From Mesorhizobium sp. ZC-5 (GTDB taxonomy: Bacteria; Pseudomonadota; Alphaproteobacteria; Rhizobiales; Rhizobiaceae), in assembly GCF_025753855.1 (NCBI RefSeq), contig NZ_JAOWPT010000014.1, forward strand, positions 90,945 to 154,944: a stretch of DNA of 64,000 nt, in the 5' to 3' direction. The first letter of the stretch is position 1. Every line of letters begins with the position of its first letter. This document shows positions 36,155 through 46,286 of this stretch, piece by piece. A model generated the notes under the pieces. That model saw only the letters and a list, made by a program, of their open reading frames with translations, was not told the DNA's origin and did no database searches. The position numbers were made by a program, and so were the translations under genes.

Positions 36155-36997
36155 ATGACCAACGCCATGCAGGACAAGAAGCGTCCTTTCAAGGGCCACA
36201 GGGCCACTCATTTCCGGTTCGAAACGGACGAGGATGGACGCGTCGCCACGATAACGCTCGACCGGCCGCAGAAGAAGAACCCGCTCACCTTCGACAGCTA
36301 CGAGGAACTGGGCGACCTGTTCCGCGCGCTGCACCGCGCCAGCGATGTGCGGGCCGTGGTGCTGACGGGCGCGGAGAACAATTTCTCGTCTGGCGGCGAT
36401 GTCTTCGACATTATCGAGCCGCTGACCACGATGCAGATGCCCGACCTGCTCGCCTTCACGCGCATGACCGGCGACCTGGTGCGCCAGATTCGCGCCTGCC
36501 CGCAGCCGGTCATCGCGGCGGTGGATGGCATCTGCGCCGGCGCCGGCGCCATCCTGGCAATGGCGGCGGACTGCCGCCTTGCGACGCCCGAGGCGAAGAC
36601 CGCCTTCCTGTTCACCCGCGTCGGGCTGGCCGGAGCCGACATGGGCGCCTGCGGCATGCTCCCGCGTATCATCGGACAGGGCCGCGCGGCGGAGCTGCTC
36701 TTCACCGGCCGGGCCATGACGGCGGCCGAAGGATACGCCTGGGGGTTCTACAACACCCTGCACGACCGGGGCGCCCTGCTGGGCGAAGCGCAGCGTTTCG
36801 CCCGCAATCTCGCGGACGGCCCCTGGTTCGCGCACTCGATGACCAAGAAGATGCTTGAACAAGAATGGTCGATGGGTCTCGAGGAGATCATTGAATCGGA
36901 ATCGCAAGCACAGGCGATTTGCATGGCGACCGGCGATTTCCGCCGCGCTTTCGAGGCCTTTGCCGCCAAAGCGAAACCTGTCTTCGAGGGAAACTGA
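36155..36997 (+). CDS. crotonase-superfamily (enoyl-CoA hydratase-like) protein
   Basis: A 280-residue crotonase-fold protein. SSGGDVFDI (about residue 82) and [22 protein letters not shown] give the CoA and oxyanion sites. Both catalytic Glu of true enoyl-CoA hydratase are missing: the GGGCELA position reads GAGAILA, and the second Glu position is Arg (FLFTRVGL). An Asp is present in GADMGACG. It is therefore unlikely to be a simple hydratase; ring-opening, deaminating or isomerising crotonases are possible. GGAGG precedes the ATG at 36155. Confidence 0.85.
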   Translation: MTNAMQDKKRPFKGHRATHFRFETDEDGRVATITLDRPQKKNPLTFDSYEELGDLFRALHRASDVRAVVLTGAENNFSSGGDVFDIIEPLTTMQMPDLLAFTRMTGDLVRQIRACPQPVIAAVDGICAGAGAILAMAADCRLATPEAKTAFLFTRVGLAGADMGACGMLPRIIGQGRAAELLFTGRAMTAAEGYAWGFYNTLHDRGALLGEAQRFARNLADGPWFAHSMTKKMLEQEWSMGLEEIIESESQAQAICMATGDFRRAFEAFAAKAKPVFEGN

Positions 36998-36999
36998 CC

Positions 37000-38190
37000 G
37001 TGGTTGCCCCCGCCATGCGCGGTCCGACCCGAGACCATCTTGACTGGCCGTTCCTGGGCGGCGAACACCGCGCGCTGGCGGCTGAACTCGACGCCTTCAT
37101 CGCCGCCGGCGGCCTGGGCGCGATCGACCACAACGACGCGGACGCGGCCTGCAAGGCCCTGGTCAGAAAGCTCGGCGCCGCAGGCATCCTGCGCCATTGC
37201 GTTCCTTGTGCTTATGGCGGGGCGTCGGAAGAGATCGACAGCCGCGCGCTTTGCATCATCCGTGAGACGCTGGCTTACGCTGACGGGCTGGCGGACTTCG
37301 CGTTTGCCATGCAAGGCCTGGGCACGGGGGCCGTCAGCCTCGAGGGGTCGGACGAAATCAAGGCGCGCATCCTGCCGAAGATCGCGAAGGGCGAACTGAT
37401 CTCCGCATTCGCATTGACCGAGCCGGAGGCCGGATCGGATGTCGCCTCCATGTCGACCATTGCTCGGCGTGACGGGGGCGAATACGTCATCGACGGCGAG
37501 AAGATATTCATCTCGAATGGCGGCATCGCGGACGTGTACAGCGTGTTCGCGCGCACGGGCGAGGCGGCAGGCACGCGCGGCATCTCCGCCTTCGTCGTCT
37601 TCGCCGGCACGCCGGGGTTCACGATCGCGGAACGGATCGAGACCATCGCGCCACATCCGCTGGCGCGCATCCGCTTCGAAGGGCTGCGTGTGCCCGCTTC
37701 CCACCTGCTCGGCGCGCCTGGCGAAGGCTTCAAGATCGCTATGCGCACGCTGGACATCTTCCGTCCCTCCGTCGCGGCCGCGGCGCTCGGCTTTGCGCGC
37801 CGCGCATTGGACGAGGCCGTTTCCCATGCAAGGTCGCGGAACATGTTCGGAGCGACACTGGCAGACCTGCCGACAGCGCAGAGCACGCTGGGCGAGATGG
37901 CGACGGCCATCGACGCCGCCTCATTGCTGACGCTGCGCACCGCCTGGCGACGCGACGTGCAGAAGCTGCCGACCACCCGCGAGGCTGCCATGGCAAAGTT
38001 GACCGCCACCGAAAACGCGCAATGGGTTATCGATCAGGCACTGCAACTGTTCGGCGGGCGCGGCGTGCAGGTCGGCGAGATCACCGAGCGACTTTACCGG
38101 GAAATCCGCGCCCTGCGCATCTACGAGGGCGCCACCGAGGTGCAGAAGCTGATCATCGGCCGCGAGCTGATGAAGGCTTCGACCAGATAG
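37000..38190 (+). CDS. acyl-CoA dehydrogenase
   Basis: A 396-residue FAD enzyme. Landmarks are [22 protein letters not shown] (FAD/substrate loop), [32 protein letters not shown], and the C-terminal [36 protein letters not shown] with the usual catalytic Glu region (YEGATE). The GTG at 37000, 2 bases after the crotonase stop, has GAGGG upstream. It probably makes the 2,3-double bond in the beta-oxidation part of the pathway. Confidence 0.88.
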   Translation: MVAPAMRGPTRDHLDWPFLGGEHRALAAELDAFIAAGGLGAIDHNDADAACKALVRKLGAAGILRHCVPCAYGGASEEIDSRALCIIRETLAYADGLADFAFAMQGLGTGAVSLEGSDEIKARILPKIAKGELISAFALTEPEAGSDVASMSTIARRDGGEYVIDGEKIFISNGGIADVYSVFARTGEAAGTRGISAFVVFAGTPGFTIAERIETIAPHPLARIRFEGLRVPASHLLGAPGEGFKIAMRTLDIFRPSVAAAALGFARRALDEAVSHARSRNMFGATLADLPTAQSTLGEMATAIDAASLLTLRTAWRRDVQKLPTTREAAMAKLTATENAQWVIDQALQLFGGRGVQVGEITERLYREIRALRIYEGATEVQKLIIGRELMKASTR

Positions 38191-38201
38191 GAGACTGACA
38201 T

Positions 38202-39430
38202 ATGCATGCTGCGAAAGCGCATTTCGACTGGCAGGACCCGTTCAACCTCGATGGGCAACTGAGCGAGGAAGAGCGCATGGTGCGCGATACGGCGCGGGCC
38301 TACGCACTGGACAAATTGCTGCCACGCGTGCAGGACGCTTTCCGGCACGAGAAAACGGACCCGTCGATCTTCGTCGAAATGGGCGAGCTAGGCCTGCTCG
38401 GACCGACCGTCTCCGAGAAGTATGGCGGCGCGGGCCGGAACTATGTTTCCTACGGGCTGATCGTACGCGAGATCGAGCACATCGATTCCGGCTACCGCTC
38501 GATGATGAGCGTGCAGTCCTCGCTGGTCATCGTTCCGATCCACACCTTCGGCAGCGATGAGCGGAAGCGCAGATACCTGCCCGGCCTGACCGCGGGCACC
38601 CAGATCGGCTGCTTCGGCCTGACCGAACCCGACCACGGCTCGGAACCCGGTTCGATGGCGACCCGGGCACGCAAGGCGGAAGGCGGATTTCTCCTTTCCG
38701 GTGTCGATGGTGATTGGCACGAACCCCTGGTCTGCAACGCCATTGGCATCATGCAGAAGGACGCGTTCGAAGACATGGATCTCCAATTCGCCGATCGCCG
38801 ATGTCTTCGTCGTCTGGGCCAAGACCGACGAAGGCGTTATCCGGGGCTTCGTACTGGAGAAGGGCTGGAAGGGCCCCTCCGCCCCCGCCATACTCGGCAA
38901 GGTCGGCCTGCGCGCCTCCATAACCGGCCAGATCGTCACGGACGACGTGTTCGTTCCGGCCGAAAACATGCTGCCGGATGTTGCAGGCCTGAAGGGACCT
39001 TTCACCTGCCTGAACTCTGTCCACTTCGGCATTGCCCGGGGCGCGTGGGTGCCGCCGAGTCTTGCTATTCGACCGCCACCAGTTCGGTCGTCCGCTCGCG
39101 GCCAACCAGCTCATTCAGAAGAAGCTGGCCGACATGATAACGGAAATCGCGCTTGGCCTGCAGACCTGCCTGAGGCTTGGCCGGCTCAAGGAGGAAGGGC
39201 ACCCGGCAACCGAACTGACGTCCATCGTCAAGCGCAATTCATGCGGCAAGGCGCTCGACATAGCCCGCACTGCCCGCGGCATGCTGGGAGGTAATGGTAT
39301 CTCGGACGAGTTCCCCGTCGCCCGCCATCTGGTCAACCTGGAGGTCGTGAACACCTATGAAGGTACGCATGACATTCACGCGCTGGTCATCGGCCGTGCC
39401 ATTACCGGCATCGCCGCCTTTTCAAACTAA
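38202..39430 (+). pseudogene. glutaryl-CoA dehydrogenase-like gene with three frame-breaking lesions
   Basis: Homology to glutaryl-CoA dehydrogenases runs through all three plus frames. [20 protein letters not shown] to GGFLLSG is read from 38202 to 38702. A 64-base insertion (38703-38766) breaks the frame. [18 protein letters not shown] to [11 protein letters not shown] follows from 38767. One base is missing near 39046, giving a short GAAESCY segment, and about 22 bases are missing before 39071. [18 protein letters not shown] to [15 protein letters not shown] then runs to the TAA at 39430. Neighbouring genes are intact, so this is a genuine pseudogene unless the sequence has local errors. 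Confidence 0.85.
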
Positions 39431-39440
39431 TGGATCTCTA

Positions 39441-39878
39441 ATGACCGCCACACCGAACAGCAAAGCCGCAGCAACTGCCTCGCCCCATCGCGTCCTGCAG
39501 CCCATAGGATGGGAACAGCCCGTCGGCTATGCCAACGGGATCGCGGCGCGTGGCCGCACGATCTTCGTGGGCGGGCAGATCGGCTGGAACGAGCGCTGCC
39601 AGTTCGAGACCGACGATTTTGTGGATCAGGTACGCCAAACGCTTCTGAACATCGTCGCCGTGCTGAAATCCGGCGGCGCCGTGCCGCATCACATCACCTC
39701 CATGACCTGGTATTTCATCGACAAGAAGGAATACGTCGAAAATCTGGGCGCTATCGGCCAAGCGTATCGCGAGATCATCGGCCGGCATTTCCCGGCAATG
39801 GCGGCCATGCAGGTCTTGGCGCTGGTTGAGGATCGCGCCAGGATCGAAATCCAGGCGACCGCCGTCGTGCCGGAATAA
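39441..39878 (+). CDS. RidA/YjgF-family protein
   Basis: A 145-residue protein of the Rid family: GYANGIAARGRTIFVGGQIGWNE at the N-terminal half, VVDQVRQTL-type helix (DFVDQVRQTLLNIVAVLKSGG), and C-terminal DRARIEIQATAV. RidA hydrolyses reactive enamines and imines to ketones and ammonia. In this operon the oxygenase/reductase product carries an enamine-type amino group, so removal of the nitrogen by this protein is a strong mechanistic guess. It lies between the pseudogene and the FadB-like gene. Confidence 0.85.
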   Translation: MTATPNSKAAATASPHRVLQPIGWEQPVGYANGIAARGRTIFVGGQIGWNERCQFETDDFVDQVRQTLLNIVAVLKSGGAVPHHITSMTWYFIDKKEYVENLGAIGQAYREIIGRHFPAMAAMQVLALVEDRARIEIQATAVVPE

Positions 39879-39888
39879 GGCTCGGCCG

Positions 39889-41868
39889 ATGGACGTCACA
39901 CGGTTTTCCGGGAGCGTATACGGCAGCATCCGCGACGGTGTCCTTGTTGTCACGATCGACAATCCGCCCGTCAATGCTCTGTCCACCGATGTCAGGGAAG
40001 GCCTCTGCCGGGCCCTCGACCATGCTGTAAGCCTGGAAGGTGCGGCCGGCGTCGTCATCACGGGAGCCGGCAGAGTGTTCGTGGGCGGCGCAGACATTCG
40101 TGAATTCGCAACACCCCCGGTGGCACCCATTTTGCCGGATGTGACACAACGAATCGAGCAATCCGACAAGCCGGTCGTCGCAGCCATTAACGGCGCGGCA
40201 CTCGGTGGCGGTGCCGAGATTGCACTCGCCTGTCATGGCCGGGTCGCAAGCGCGGCGGCGATCTTCGGCCTGCCCGAGGTCAAGCTCGGCATTGTGCCTG
40301 GCGCGGGAGGCACACAGCGGCTGCCGCGTCTCGTCGGGACTGCCCACGCAGTGGAGATGATCGGCAGCGGTCGCAGCGTCAAAGCCGATGAGGCGAAGAG
40401 ATTCGGTCTCATCGACGCCTTGGCCGACGACGCGGTCGCGGAAGCCGTCACATTGGCGCATGGCATGGCGAACGCGCCGCTGAGGCGTACTGGCGAGTTG
40501 GCCGTCGTGCCGGCGGACGAAGCCGAGACTGAGGCCATGGCTAGCAAAGTACTGGCCAAGGCACGCGGGCAGGTCGCGCCGGCCGAAGCCGTCAGGCTGG
40601 TCAGGGCTGCTGCCCTCACCAGCCTCGAGAAAGGCCTCGCGGACGAACGCACGACATTCCTGCGGCTGCGTGATTCCGACGAGGCGGCCGCCTTGCGCCA
40701 CGTCTTCTTCGCGGAACGGCAAGCCGGCAAGGTAGCGAAACTGGAGGGCATCAGTCCGCGCCCCGTCGTCACGGTCGGCATCGTCGGGCTCGGCCTGATG
40801 GGTTCGGGCATCGCCGTCTCGGCCCTTACGGCGGGCTATTGCGTGATCGGCGTCGAGCAAACGGACGATGACGCGCAAAAGGGCCGCACATGCATTGTCG
40901 GCCTCCTTGGCAAGGCGGCGCAGTCGGGCCGCCTCACGCCGGACGCGCGCAAGGCCTGCCTGCAACGGCTCGCCACCACCGCCGACTTGACGGCGCTCTC
41001 CGGGGTCGACTTGGCGATCGAGGCGGTGTTCGACAATCTTGCGATCAAGACCGACCTGCTCCAGCGGCTCGACGGCGTCGTCCGGCCCGACGCGATTCTG
41101 GCCACCAACACCAGCTATTTGAATCCCGATGAACTCGCCGCGGCGACCATCCATCCCGAGCGGATCGTCGGGCTGCATTTCTTCTCGCCTGCAAATGTCA
41201 TGCGCCTCGTCGAAGTTATCGATTGCGCGGCGACCCGGCTGGACGTGCTTGCCACAGCCCTCGCCTTCGCCAAGCGGCTCGGCAAGCTGCCTGTTGTATG
41301 CAGCGCGGCAGAAGGCTTCATCGGCAATCGTATCTTTTCCGCCTATCGCCGCGAAGCCGAATTCATGGTTGAGGACGGCGCCATGCCGGAAGAGATCGAC
41401 GCCGCACTGGAAGCCTGGGGCTTTCCGATGGGCATCTTCGCCGTCAACGATATGGCCGGACTGGAGATCGCCTGGGCGCGGCGCAAGCGGCAGGCGGCCA
41501 CGCGCAACCCGAACGAACGCTATGTCGAGATCGCCGACCAGCTGTGCGAGGCGGGCCGCCTCGGCCGCAAGACCGGCTGCGGCTGGTACACCTATTCGTC
41601 GGGCGAGAAGACGGTCGATCCGCAGGTCACGGCCCTCATCGAGACGGCGCGGAAGGCGAAGGGGATCGTGCCGCGCCAGTTCTCCGCCGACGAGATCGTG
41701 GCGCACCTGCTCCGCTCGATGGCGGACGAAGGGAGCGTGTTGCTATCGGAGGGCATCGCCGGGAGTGCCGGCGACATCGACCTCGTCATGATCAACGGCT
41801 ATGGCTTCCCCGCCCACAAGGGCGGCCCGATGTTTCAGGCCCGGCTCAAAAGGGACAGCCATGCCTGA
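39889..41868 (+). CDS. enoyl-CoA hydratase/3-hydroxyacyl-CoA dehydrogenase fusion (FadB-like)
   Basis: A 659-residue bifunctional beta-oxidation enzyme. The N-terminal crotonase domain keeps both Glu ([10 protein letters not shown] and [10 protein letters not shown], with [15 protein letters not shown]). The NAD domain begins about residue 295 ([22 protein letters not shown]), has [15 protein letters not shown] and [13 protein letters not shown], and [20 protein letters not shown] with the catalytic His. A C-terminal helical domain follows. The ATG at 39889 suits family N-termini. Its stop overlaps the thiolase ATG by 8 bp. Confidence 0.92.
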   Translation: MDVTRFSGSVYGSIRDGVLVVTIDNPPVNALSTDVREGLCRALDHAVSLEGAAGVVITGAGRVFVGGADIREFATPPVAPILPDVTQRIEQSDKPVVAAINGAALGGGAEIALACHGRVASAAAIFGLPEVKLGIVPGAGGTQRLPRLVGTAHAVEMIGSGRSVKADEAKRFGLIDALADDAVAEAVTLAHGMANAPLRRTGELAVVPADEAETEAMASKVLAKARGQVAPAEAVRLVRAAALTSLEKGLADERTTFLRLRDSDEAAALRHVFFAERQAGKVAKLEGISPRPVVTVGIVGLGLMGSGIAVSALTAGYCVIGVEQTDDDAQKGRTCIVGLLGKAAQSGRLTPDARKACLQRLATTADLTALSGVDLAIEAVFDNLAIKTDLLQRLDGVVRPDAILATNTSYLNPDELAAATIHPERIVGLHFFSPANVMRLVEVIDCAATRLDVLATALAFAKRLGKLPVVCSAAEGFIGNRIFSAYRREAEFMVEDGAMPEEIDAALEAWGFPMGIFAVNDMAGLEIAWARRKRQAATRNPNERYVEIADQLCEAGRLGRKTGCGWYTYSSGEKTVDPQVTALIETARKAKGIVPRQFSADEIVAHLLRSMADEGSVLLSEGIAGSAGDIDLVMINGYGFPAHKGGPMFQARLKRDSHA

Positions 41869-43063
41869 AGCCTTCATCTGCGACTATGTCCGCACGCCGA
41901 TCGGCCGGTTCGGTGGTGTCCTGTCGGCAGTGCGCGCGGACGATCTTGCCGCGATCCCACTGAAGGCGCTGATACAGCGCAATGCCTCAATGGACTGGGC
42001 TGAGATCGACGACGTAATCTTTGGCTGCGCCAATCAGGCGGGCGAGGACAATCGCAATGTCGCGCGCATCGCGCTGCTTCTGGCCGGACTTCCAGTCCAG
42101 GTGTCCGGGACCACCATCAATCGGCTGTGCGGTTCGGGCATGGATGCCGTCATTGCCGCCGCCCGCGCAATCAAGGCCGGCGAGGCGGAACTGATGATCG
42201 CCGGCGGGGTCGAATCGATGAGCCGCGCGCCCTTCGTTATGCCGAAGGCCGATGCCGCCTTCTCACGCAAGGCCGAGATTTACGACACCACCATCGGATG
42301 GCGTTTCGCAAACCCCCTCATGGAAAAGCAATACGGGATCGAATCCATGCCGGAGACGGCGGAAAATGTGGCCGAAGACTTCAAGGTTTCCCGGCAAGAC
42401 CAGGACGCCTTTGCCGCGCGCAGCCAGGCAAGGGCCGTCACGGCGCAGGACAATGGCCGGCTGGCGAAGGAAATCGTCGCCGTGATGATCCCGCAGCGCA
42501 GGGGCGATCCCGTGGTTGTTGACCGAGACGAGCACCCACGCGGCGGCTCGACTGTCGAGGCGCTGGCGAAGCTGCCGGCACCGTTCCGCCAGAGCGGCAC
42601 GGTCACGGCCGGCAACGCCTCCGGCGTCAACGACGGTGCGGCCGCGCTGATCGTCGCTTCGGAAGCGGCGGCGAAAAGGCATGGCCTGACGCCGATCGCC
42701 CGGGTGTTGGGTGCCGCAACAGCCGGCGTCGAGCCACGCGTCATGGGCATGGGGCCTGTGCCAGCGACCCGCAGACTTTGCGCACGGCTCGGCCTCGAGC
42801 CGACTGATTTCGATGTGATCGAGCTCAACGAGGCTTTCGCCTCACAGGCGATTGCCGTGTTGCGCGAACTCGGCCTAAATGACCCGTCCCGCGTCAATCC
42901 TAACGGTGGAGCGATCGCCCTGGGGCATCCGCTTGGAATGTCGGGCGCGCGCATCACCGGGACCGCGGCGCTCGAACTGAAGGAGCGCAGCGCCAGGCGC
43001 GCGCTCGCGACAATGTGCGTTGGCGTAGGTCAAGGCATCGCGTTGGCGCTCGAACGTTTGTAG
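41861..43063 (+). CDS. acetyl-CoA acyltransferase (3-oxoadipyl-CoA thiolase-like)
   Basis: A 400-residue thiolase. The nucleophilic Cys is in [14 protein letters not shown] (near 90), [13 protein letters not shown] follows, NEAFASQA and [16 protein letters not shown] carry the His, and the second Cys is in TMCVGVGQG. The start [16 protein letters not shown] resembles PcaF/PaaJ thiolases of aromatic degradation. It would perform the final CoA cleavage of the anthranilate pathway. The operon ends here: 43064-43576 contains short open stretches but no gene I can support. Confidence 0.92.
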   Translation: MPEAFICDYVRTPIGRFGGVLSAVRADDLAAIPLKALIQRNASMDWAEIDDVIFGCANQAGEDNRNVARIALLLAGLPVQVSGTTINRLCGSGMDAVIAAARAIKAGEAELMIAGGVESMSRAPFVMPKADAAFSRKAEIYDTTIGWRFANPLMEKQYGIESMPETAENVAEDFKVSRQDQDAFAARSQARAVTAQDNGRLAKEIVAVMIPQRRGDPVVVDRDEHPRGGSTVEALAKLPAPFRQSGTVTAGNASGVNDGAAALIVASEAAAKRHGLTPIARVLGAATAGVEPRVMGMGPVPATRRLCARLGLEPTDFDVIELNEAFASQAIAVLRELGLNDPSRVNPNGGAIALGHPLGMSGARITGTAALELKERSARRALATMCVGVGQGIALALERL

Positions 43064-43576
43064 CAGCAGGCTGGTTGCCTTCGCGCGGAGGTAGGGGGGG
43101 CCGGCAGGCGCAAGAGTTACCCTGCTCTTCAAACCAGCCGCTGACCGATCTCAGTTTTGCCGATGGCGGCTATGCCCCATCACGACCAGAAAGTCCAAGC
43201 GTCCATTCCCTGGCGCCGAGCGGGCGCCGCGGCTAAGCAGTTATGAATAGACGCCCAGTAAGCGGATCGACCCGAGCGAAAGACGACTGCTATGGGACTT
43301 CGACATCCGCGATGGTGAACAGCGTTCGCGGCTGGCTGAAATAGGGAATGTGGTCCGGGAGGGGCCATCTAATAGCAATATGGAGCCGCTGGCTAGAAGC
43401 AGGTGAAGACCCCCGGGTCGCGGGGCTGAAGGTCCGTACTTGGGCGGAGCAGATCGCCTTCGGCGATGTCGTGGAGCGGCTCCATGACAAACTCGTTCAG
43501 CGTGGCAAGGCGGGTCTCCTCATTCTCGTCCAGCTGTGTACGGCCGTCAGCTTCATAGTCCTCGGACCGCGCTTCC

Positions 43577-44305
43577 TCATCGGCAGGTGTAGCCGCCGTC
43601 GATGGGAAGGTGGATGCCTGTGATCATCGAGGCGGCGTCGCTGAGCAGGAAGACAATTGGGCCGGCGACTTCGTCTTCGGTCGCCCAGCGGCCGAGCGGC
43701 ATCTGTTTCAGGAAGGGTTCGGCGACATGCGGCTGGCTCCAATGGCCTGATGAGATCGGCGTCATCACCACGGTCGGGTTCACGCTGTTGACGCGGATGT
43801 TGTATTTGCCGAGTTCCAGGGCCGAGCAACGGGTGATGTTCTCAAGTGCGGCCTTGGAGGAGCCGTAGGAGATGTGGCCGTCGAGCGCGACCAGCGCCGC
43901 CTGGCTAGAGACGTTGACGATGGCGCCGCCCTTGCCGATCGCCACCATCTGCCGCGTCGCGTATTTGGTGACCAGCAGCGCGCCGCGCGCGTTGACGGTG
44001 ATGACCTTGTCGAAGATGGCGATGTCGGTGTCCATCGGCGTCGCGATCTCGCCACCGAAGCCGCCGCAATTGACGACGCCCCAGAGGTCGAGGCCCTCGA
44101 GCGCATCGCGGATCTCGTTCTCGGAGGCGAGGTCGAAGGTCACTGTGCGGCAACCCGTCTCCCTGGCGATTGCCGCTAGCGCCTCTTGCGAGCGCCCGGC
44201 GGCGATCACATTGGCGTTGGCCTTGACCAGATGCCGCACGGTGGTGCCGCCAATGCCGCCGCTGCCGCCCGTCACCAGAATATTGCGTCCGTGAAAATCC
44301 GTCAT
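43577..44305 (-). CDS. SDR, L-xylulose reductase-like
   Basis: A 242-residue SDR with TGGSGGIGGTTVRHL, CGGFGGE in place of NNAG, NVSSQAALVALDGHISYGSSKAAL (Ser, Tyr, Lys) and VNPTVVMTPISSGHW. The NPTVVMT loop and short length resemble dicarbonyl/L-xylulose reductases that interconvert pentulose and pentitol. It is the last gene of the minus-strand sugar ABC operon. With the aldolase at the operon start it suggests polyol or ketose use. Confidence 0.88.
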   Translation of the reverse strand: MTDFHGRNILVTGGSGGIGGTTVRHLVKANANVIAAGRSQEALAAIARETGCRTVTFDLASENEIRDALEGLDLWGVVNCGGFGGEIATPMDTDIAIFDKVITVNARGALLVTKYATRQMVAIGKGGAIVNVSSQAALVALDGHISYGSSKAALENITRCSALELGKYNIRVNSVNPTVVMTPISSGHWSQPHVAEPFLKQMPLGRWATEDEVAGPIVFLLSDAASMITGIHLPIDGGYTCR

Positions 44306-44338
44306 GGTTCCCTCTTTGTGATGTTCTTCAAACGCGTT

Positions 44339-45445
44339 TCAGGCGGGCTCGGTAACTGCCGTCGCATCGGAAATTCGTTGACCTGCCTTGTTGAAGAGAT
44401 GGCAGGCGCGCGGCGGCAAGGAGATGGCGATACGATCGCCCGCGCGTGCCATGCGGCCACCGCTGTCGCGGATGACCAGGCTCTCTTCGCCGTCGCGCAC
44501 ATAGATGAAGGTGTCGCTGCCCAACAGTTCGACCACGCTTGCGTGCACGATGAACGCATCGGCCTGCCCCTCGGCGGACAGCACGATGTGTTCAGGCCGA
44601 ATGCCGACCGTCACTTCGGCGCCCGCCTGCGGTGGCTTCGAAACCGGCATCGTCAGCGAAAGCCCGAGGTCTAGGCTGATCGTCACCTGATTGCCTTCAA
44701 CCTTGTCGACACAGCCCTTCAGGAAATTCATCGCCGGAGAACCGATGAAGCCGGCGACGAACAGATTGGCCGGCCGGTGATAGAGCTCGAGCGGCGCGCC
44801 GACCTGCTCGATGCGCCCGCCATTCATCACCACGATGCGGTCGGCGAGCGTCATCGCCTCGACCTGATCATGCGTGACATAGACCATGGTCGAGGCAAGC
44901 TCCGCCTTCAACCGCGCAATCTCGACGCGCATGCCGACGCGCAGCGCAGCATCCAGATTGGAGAGCGGCTCGTCGAGCAGGAAGAGCTTTGGCTTGCGCG
45001 TCATGGCGCGGCCGATGGCGACACGCTGGCGCTGGCCGCCGGAAAGCTCGCGCGGCTTGCGCTTGAGATAGGAGCCGAGCCGCAGTTTGTCGGCGGCGCG
45101 GCCGACGCGTTCGACGATCTCGGCGAGCGGCGTGCGGGCGATCTTCAGGCCGAAGCCGATGTTGCGGTCGACATTCATATGCGGATAGAGCGCGTAGGAT
45201 TGGAACACCATCGCCACGCCCCGTTCCGGCGGCTCGGCACCGCTCATGTCGACGCCGTCGACCAGGATGCGGCCAGAGCTGATTGGCTCCAGCCCGGCGA
45301 TGATGCGCAGCAAAGTCGACTTGCCGCAGCCCGACGGTCCGACCAGCACGCAGAACTCGCCATCCTCGATGGTCAGCGACAGTTCCGGAATGACCGTGGT
45401 GTGGCCGAAGGCCTTGGTGACCTTGTCGATCGAAAGCGTCGCCAT
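44339..45445 (-). CDS. sugar ABC transporter ATPase (MalK/UgpC type)
   Basis: A 368-residue ATPase with Walker A GPSGCGKST, the VFQSYALYPHM Q-loop, LSGGQRQRVAIGRAM, LFLLDEPLSNLDA and VTHDQVEAM. The C-terminal TOBE region (about 240-368) includes VGIRPEHIVLSAEG. It serves the two permeases immediately upstream (4-bp gap). Its counterpart in the plus-strand operon, at 54661-55743, is a paralogue. Confidence 0.92.
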   Translation of the reverse strand: MATLSIDKVTKAFGHTTVIPELSLTIEDGEFCVLVGPSGCGKSTLLRIIAGLEPISSGRILVDGVDMSGAEPPERGVAMVFQSYALYPHMNVDRNIGFGLKIARTPLAEIVERVGRAADKLRLGSYLKRKPRELSGGQRQRVAIGRAMTRKPKLFLLDEPLSNLDAALRVGMRVEIARLKAELASTMVYVTHDQVEAMTLADRIVVMNGGRIEQVGAPLELYHRPANLFVAGFIGSPAMNFLKGCVDKVEGNQVTISLDLGLSLTMPVSKPPQAGAEVTVGIRPEHIVLSAEGQADAFIVHASVVELLGSDTFIYVRDGEESLVIRDSGGRMARAGDRIAISLPPRACHLFNKAGQRISDATAVTEPA

Positions 45446-45449
45446 GGGC

Positions 45450-46286
45450 CTAACCTTTCACCGCGCCGGCCAGCAGGCCGCGCACGAAGGCGCGCTGCAC
45501 CAGCACATAGAGGAGGATGAGGGGGAGCGCGATCAGCGTCAGGATGGCGAAGAGCGCACCGGGGTTGGCCATGTAGAGGCCGGAATACTGCATCGGCACG
45601 ATGGTGAGCGTCTTCATCTCGCTTCTGGTCAGGACGATGAGGGCAAGGAAGAACTCGTTCCAGGTGACGATGAACTGCCAGATGGTGACGAAGACCAGTG
45701 CTGGCCGCACGAGAGGCAGGGCGACATGCCAGTAAGTCTGCCAGGCGTTGCAGCCATCCACCCGCGCGGCCTCGAAAAGCTCGCGCGGCGCGTCTTCCAT
45801 GAAGGCCTTGAGGATGACCATGGCGAACGGCACGCCGAGCGCCGCATAGGGCAGGATGAGGCCGATATAGGTGTTCACCCAGCCGAAATTCTTGAGCAGG
45901 ATGGCGAGCGGTAGCACCATGGAGGCGAGCGGCACCATGAGTGTGGTCAGAAGGGTCGTATAGAGCAGCATCGAGCCCTTCAGCCGCAGGATCGCGCAGG
46001 CGAAGGCAAACAGCGAGGAGACCGCGACCACGATCGCCACCGTCGCGACGGTGATGATCAGGCTGTTGAGGAAAATGCCGCCCAGCGGATTGTCGCGGAT
46101 CACGGTGACGAAATTGTCGAAGGTCACCGGCCAGGTGAAAAGCGCAGCGTCGAAGGCCTGTGCTGGTGTGCGCAGCCCGATCGACAGCATGTAGACCTGC
46201 GGGACCATCCAAAAGCCGAGCACGATGAAGAGGACAGCATGGATGACCACGCCACGCATGCGACTGCGGGCGAGCGGCGCCATCAT
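45450..46286 (-). CDS. sugar ABC transporter permease (UgpE/MalG type)
   Basis: A 278-residue membrane protein. It begins MMAPLARSRMRG, followed by hydrophobic segments and the EAA loop LFEAARVDGCNAWQTYWHVALPL. I chose the ATG at 46286 with GGAG before it; the frame stays open further upstream, but that is read-through over the partner permease. It overlaps the upstream permease by 4 bp (ATGA). Confidence 0.9.
   Translation of the reverse strand: MMAPLARSRMRGVVIHAVLFIVLGFWMVPQVYMLSIGLRTPAQAFDAALFTWPVTFDNFVTVIRDNPLGGIFLNSLIITVATVAIVVAVSSLFAFACAILRLKGSMLLYTTLLTTLMVPLASMVLPLAILLKNFGWVNTYIGLILPYAALGVPFAMVILKAFMEDAPRELFEAARVDGCNAWQTYWHVALPLVRPALVFVTIWQFIVTWNEFFLALIVLTRSEMKTLTIVPMQYSGLYMANPGALFAILTLIALPLILLYVLVQRAFVRGLLAGAVKG

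Noticed and set aside
39775-41706. 643-codon minus-strand open frame opposite the FadB-like gene
   Set aside because: It lies opposite a gene with every expected hydratase and dehydrogenase motif; the composition is that of a high-GC mirror frame.
43064-43576. Small open frames after the thiolase gene on both strands
   Set aside because: No frame has a ribosome site with recognisable protein features; the longest plus frame runs into the opposite SDR gene. I regard it as non-coding or decayed.
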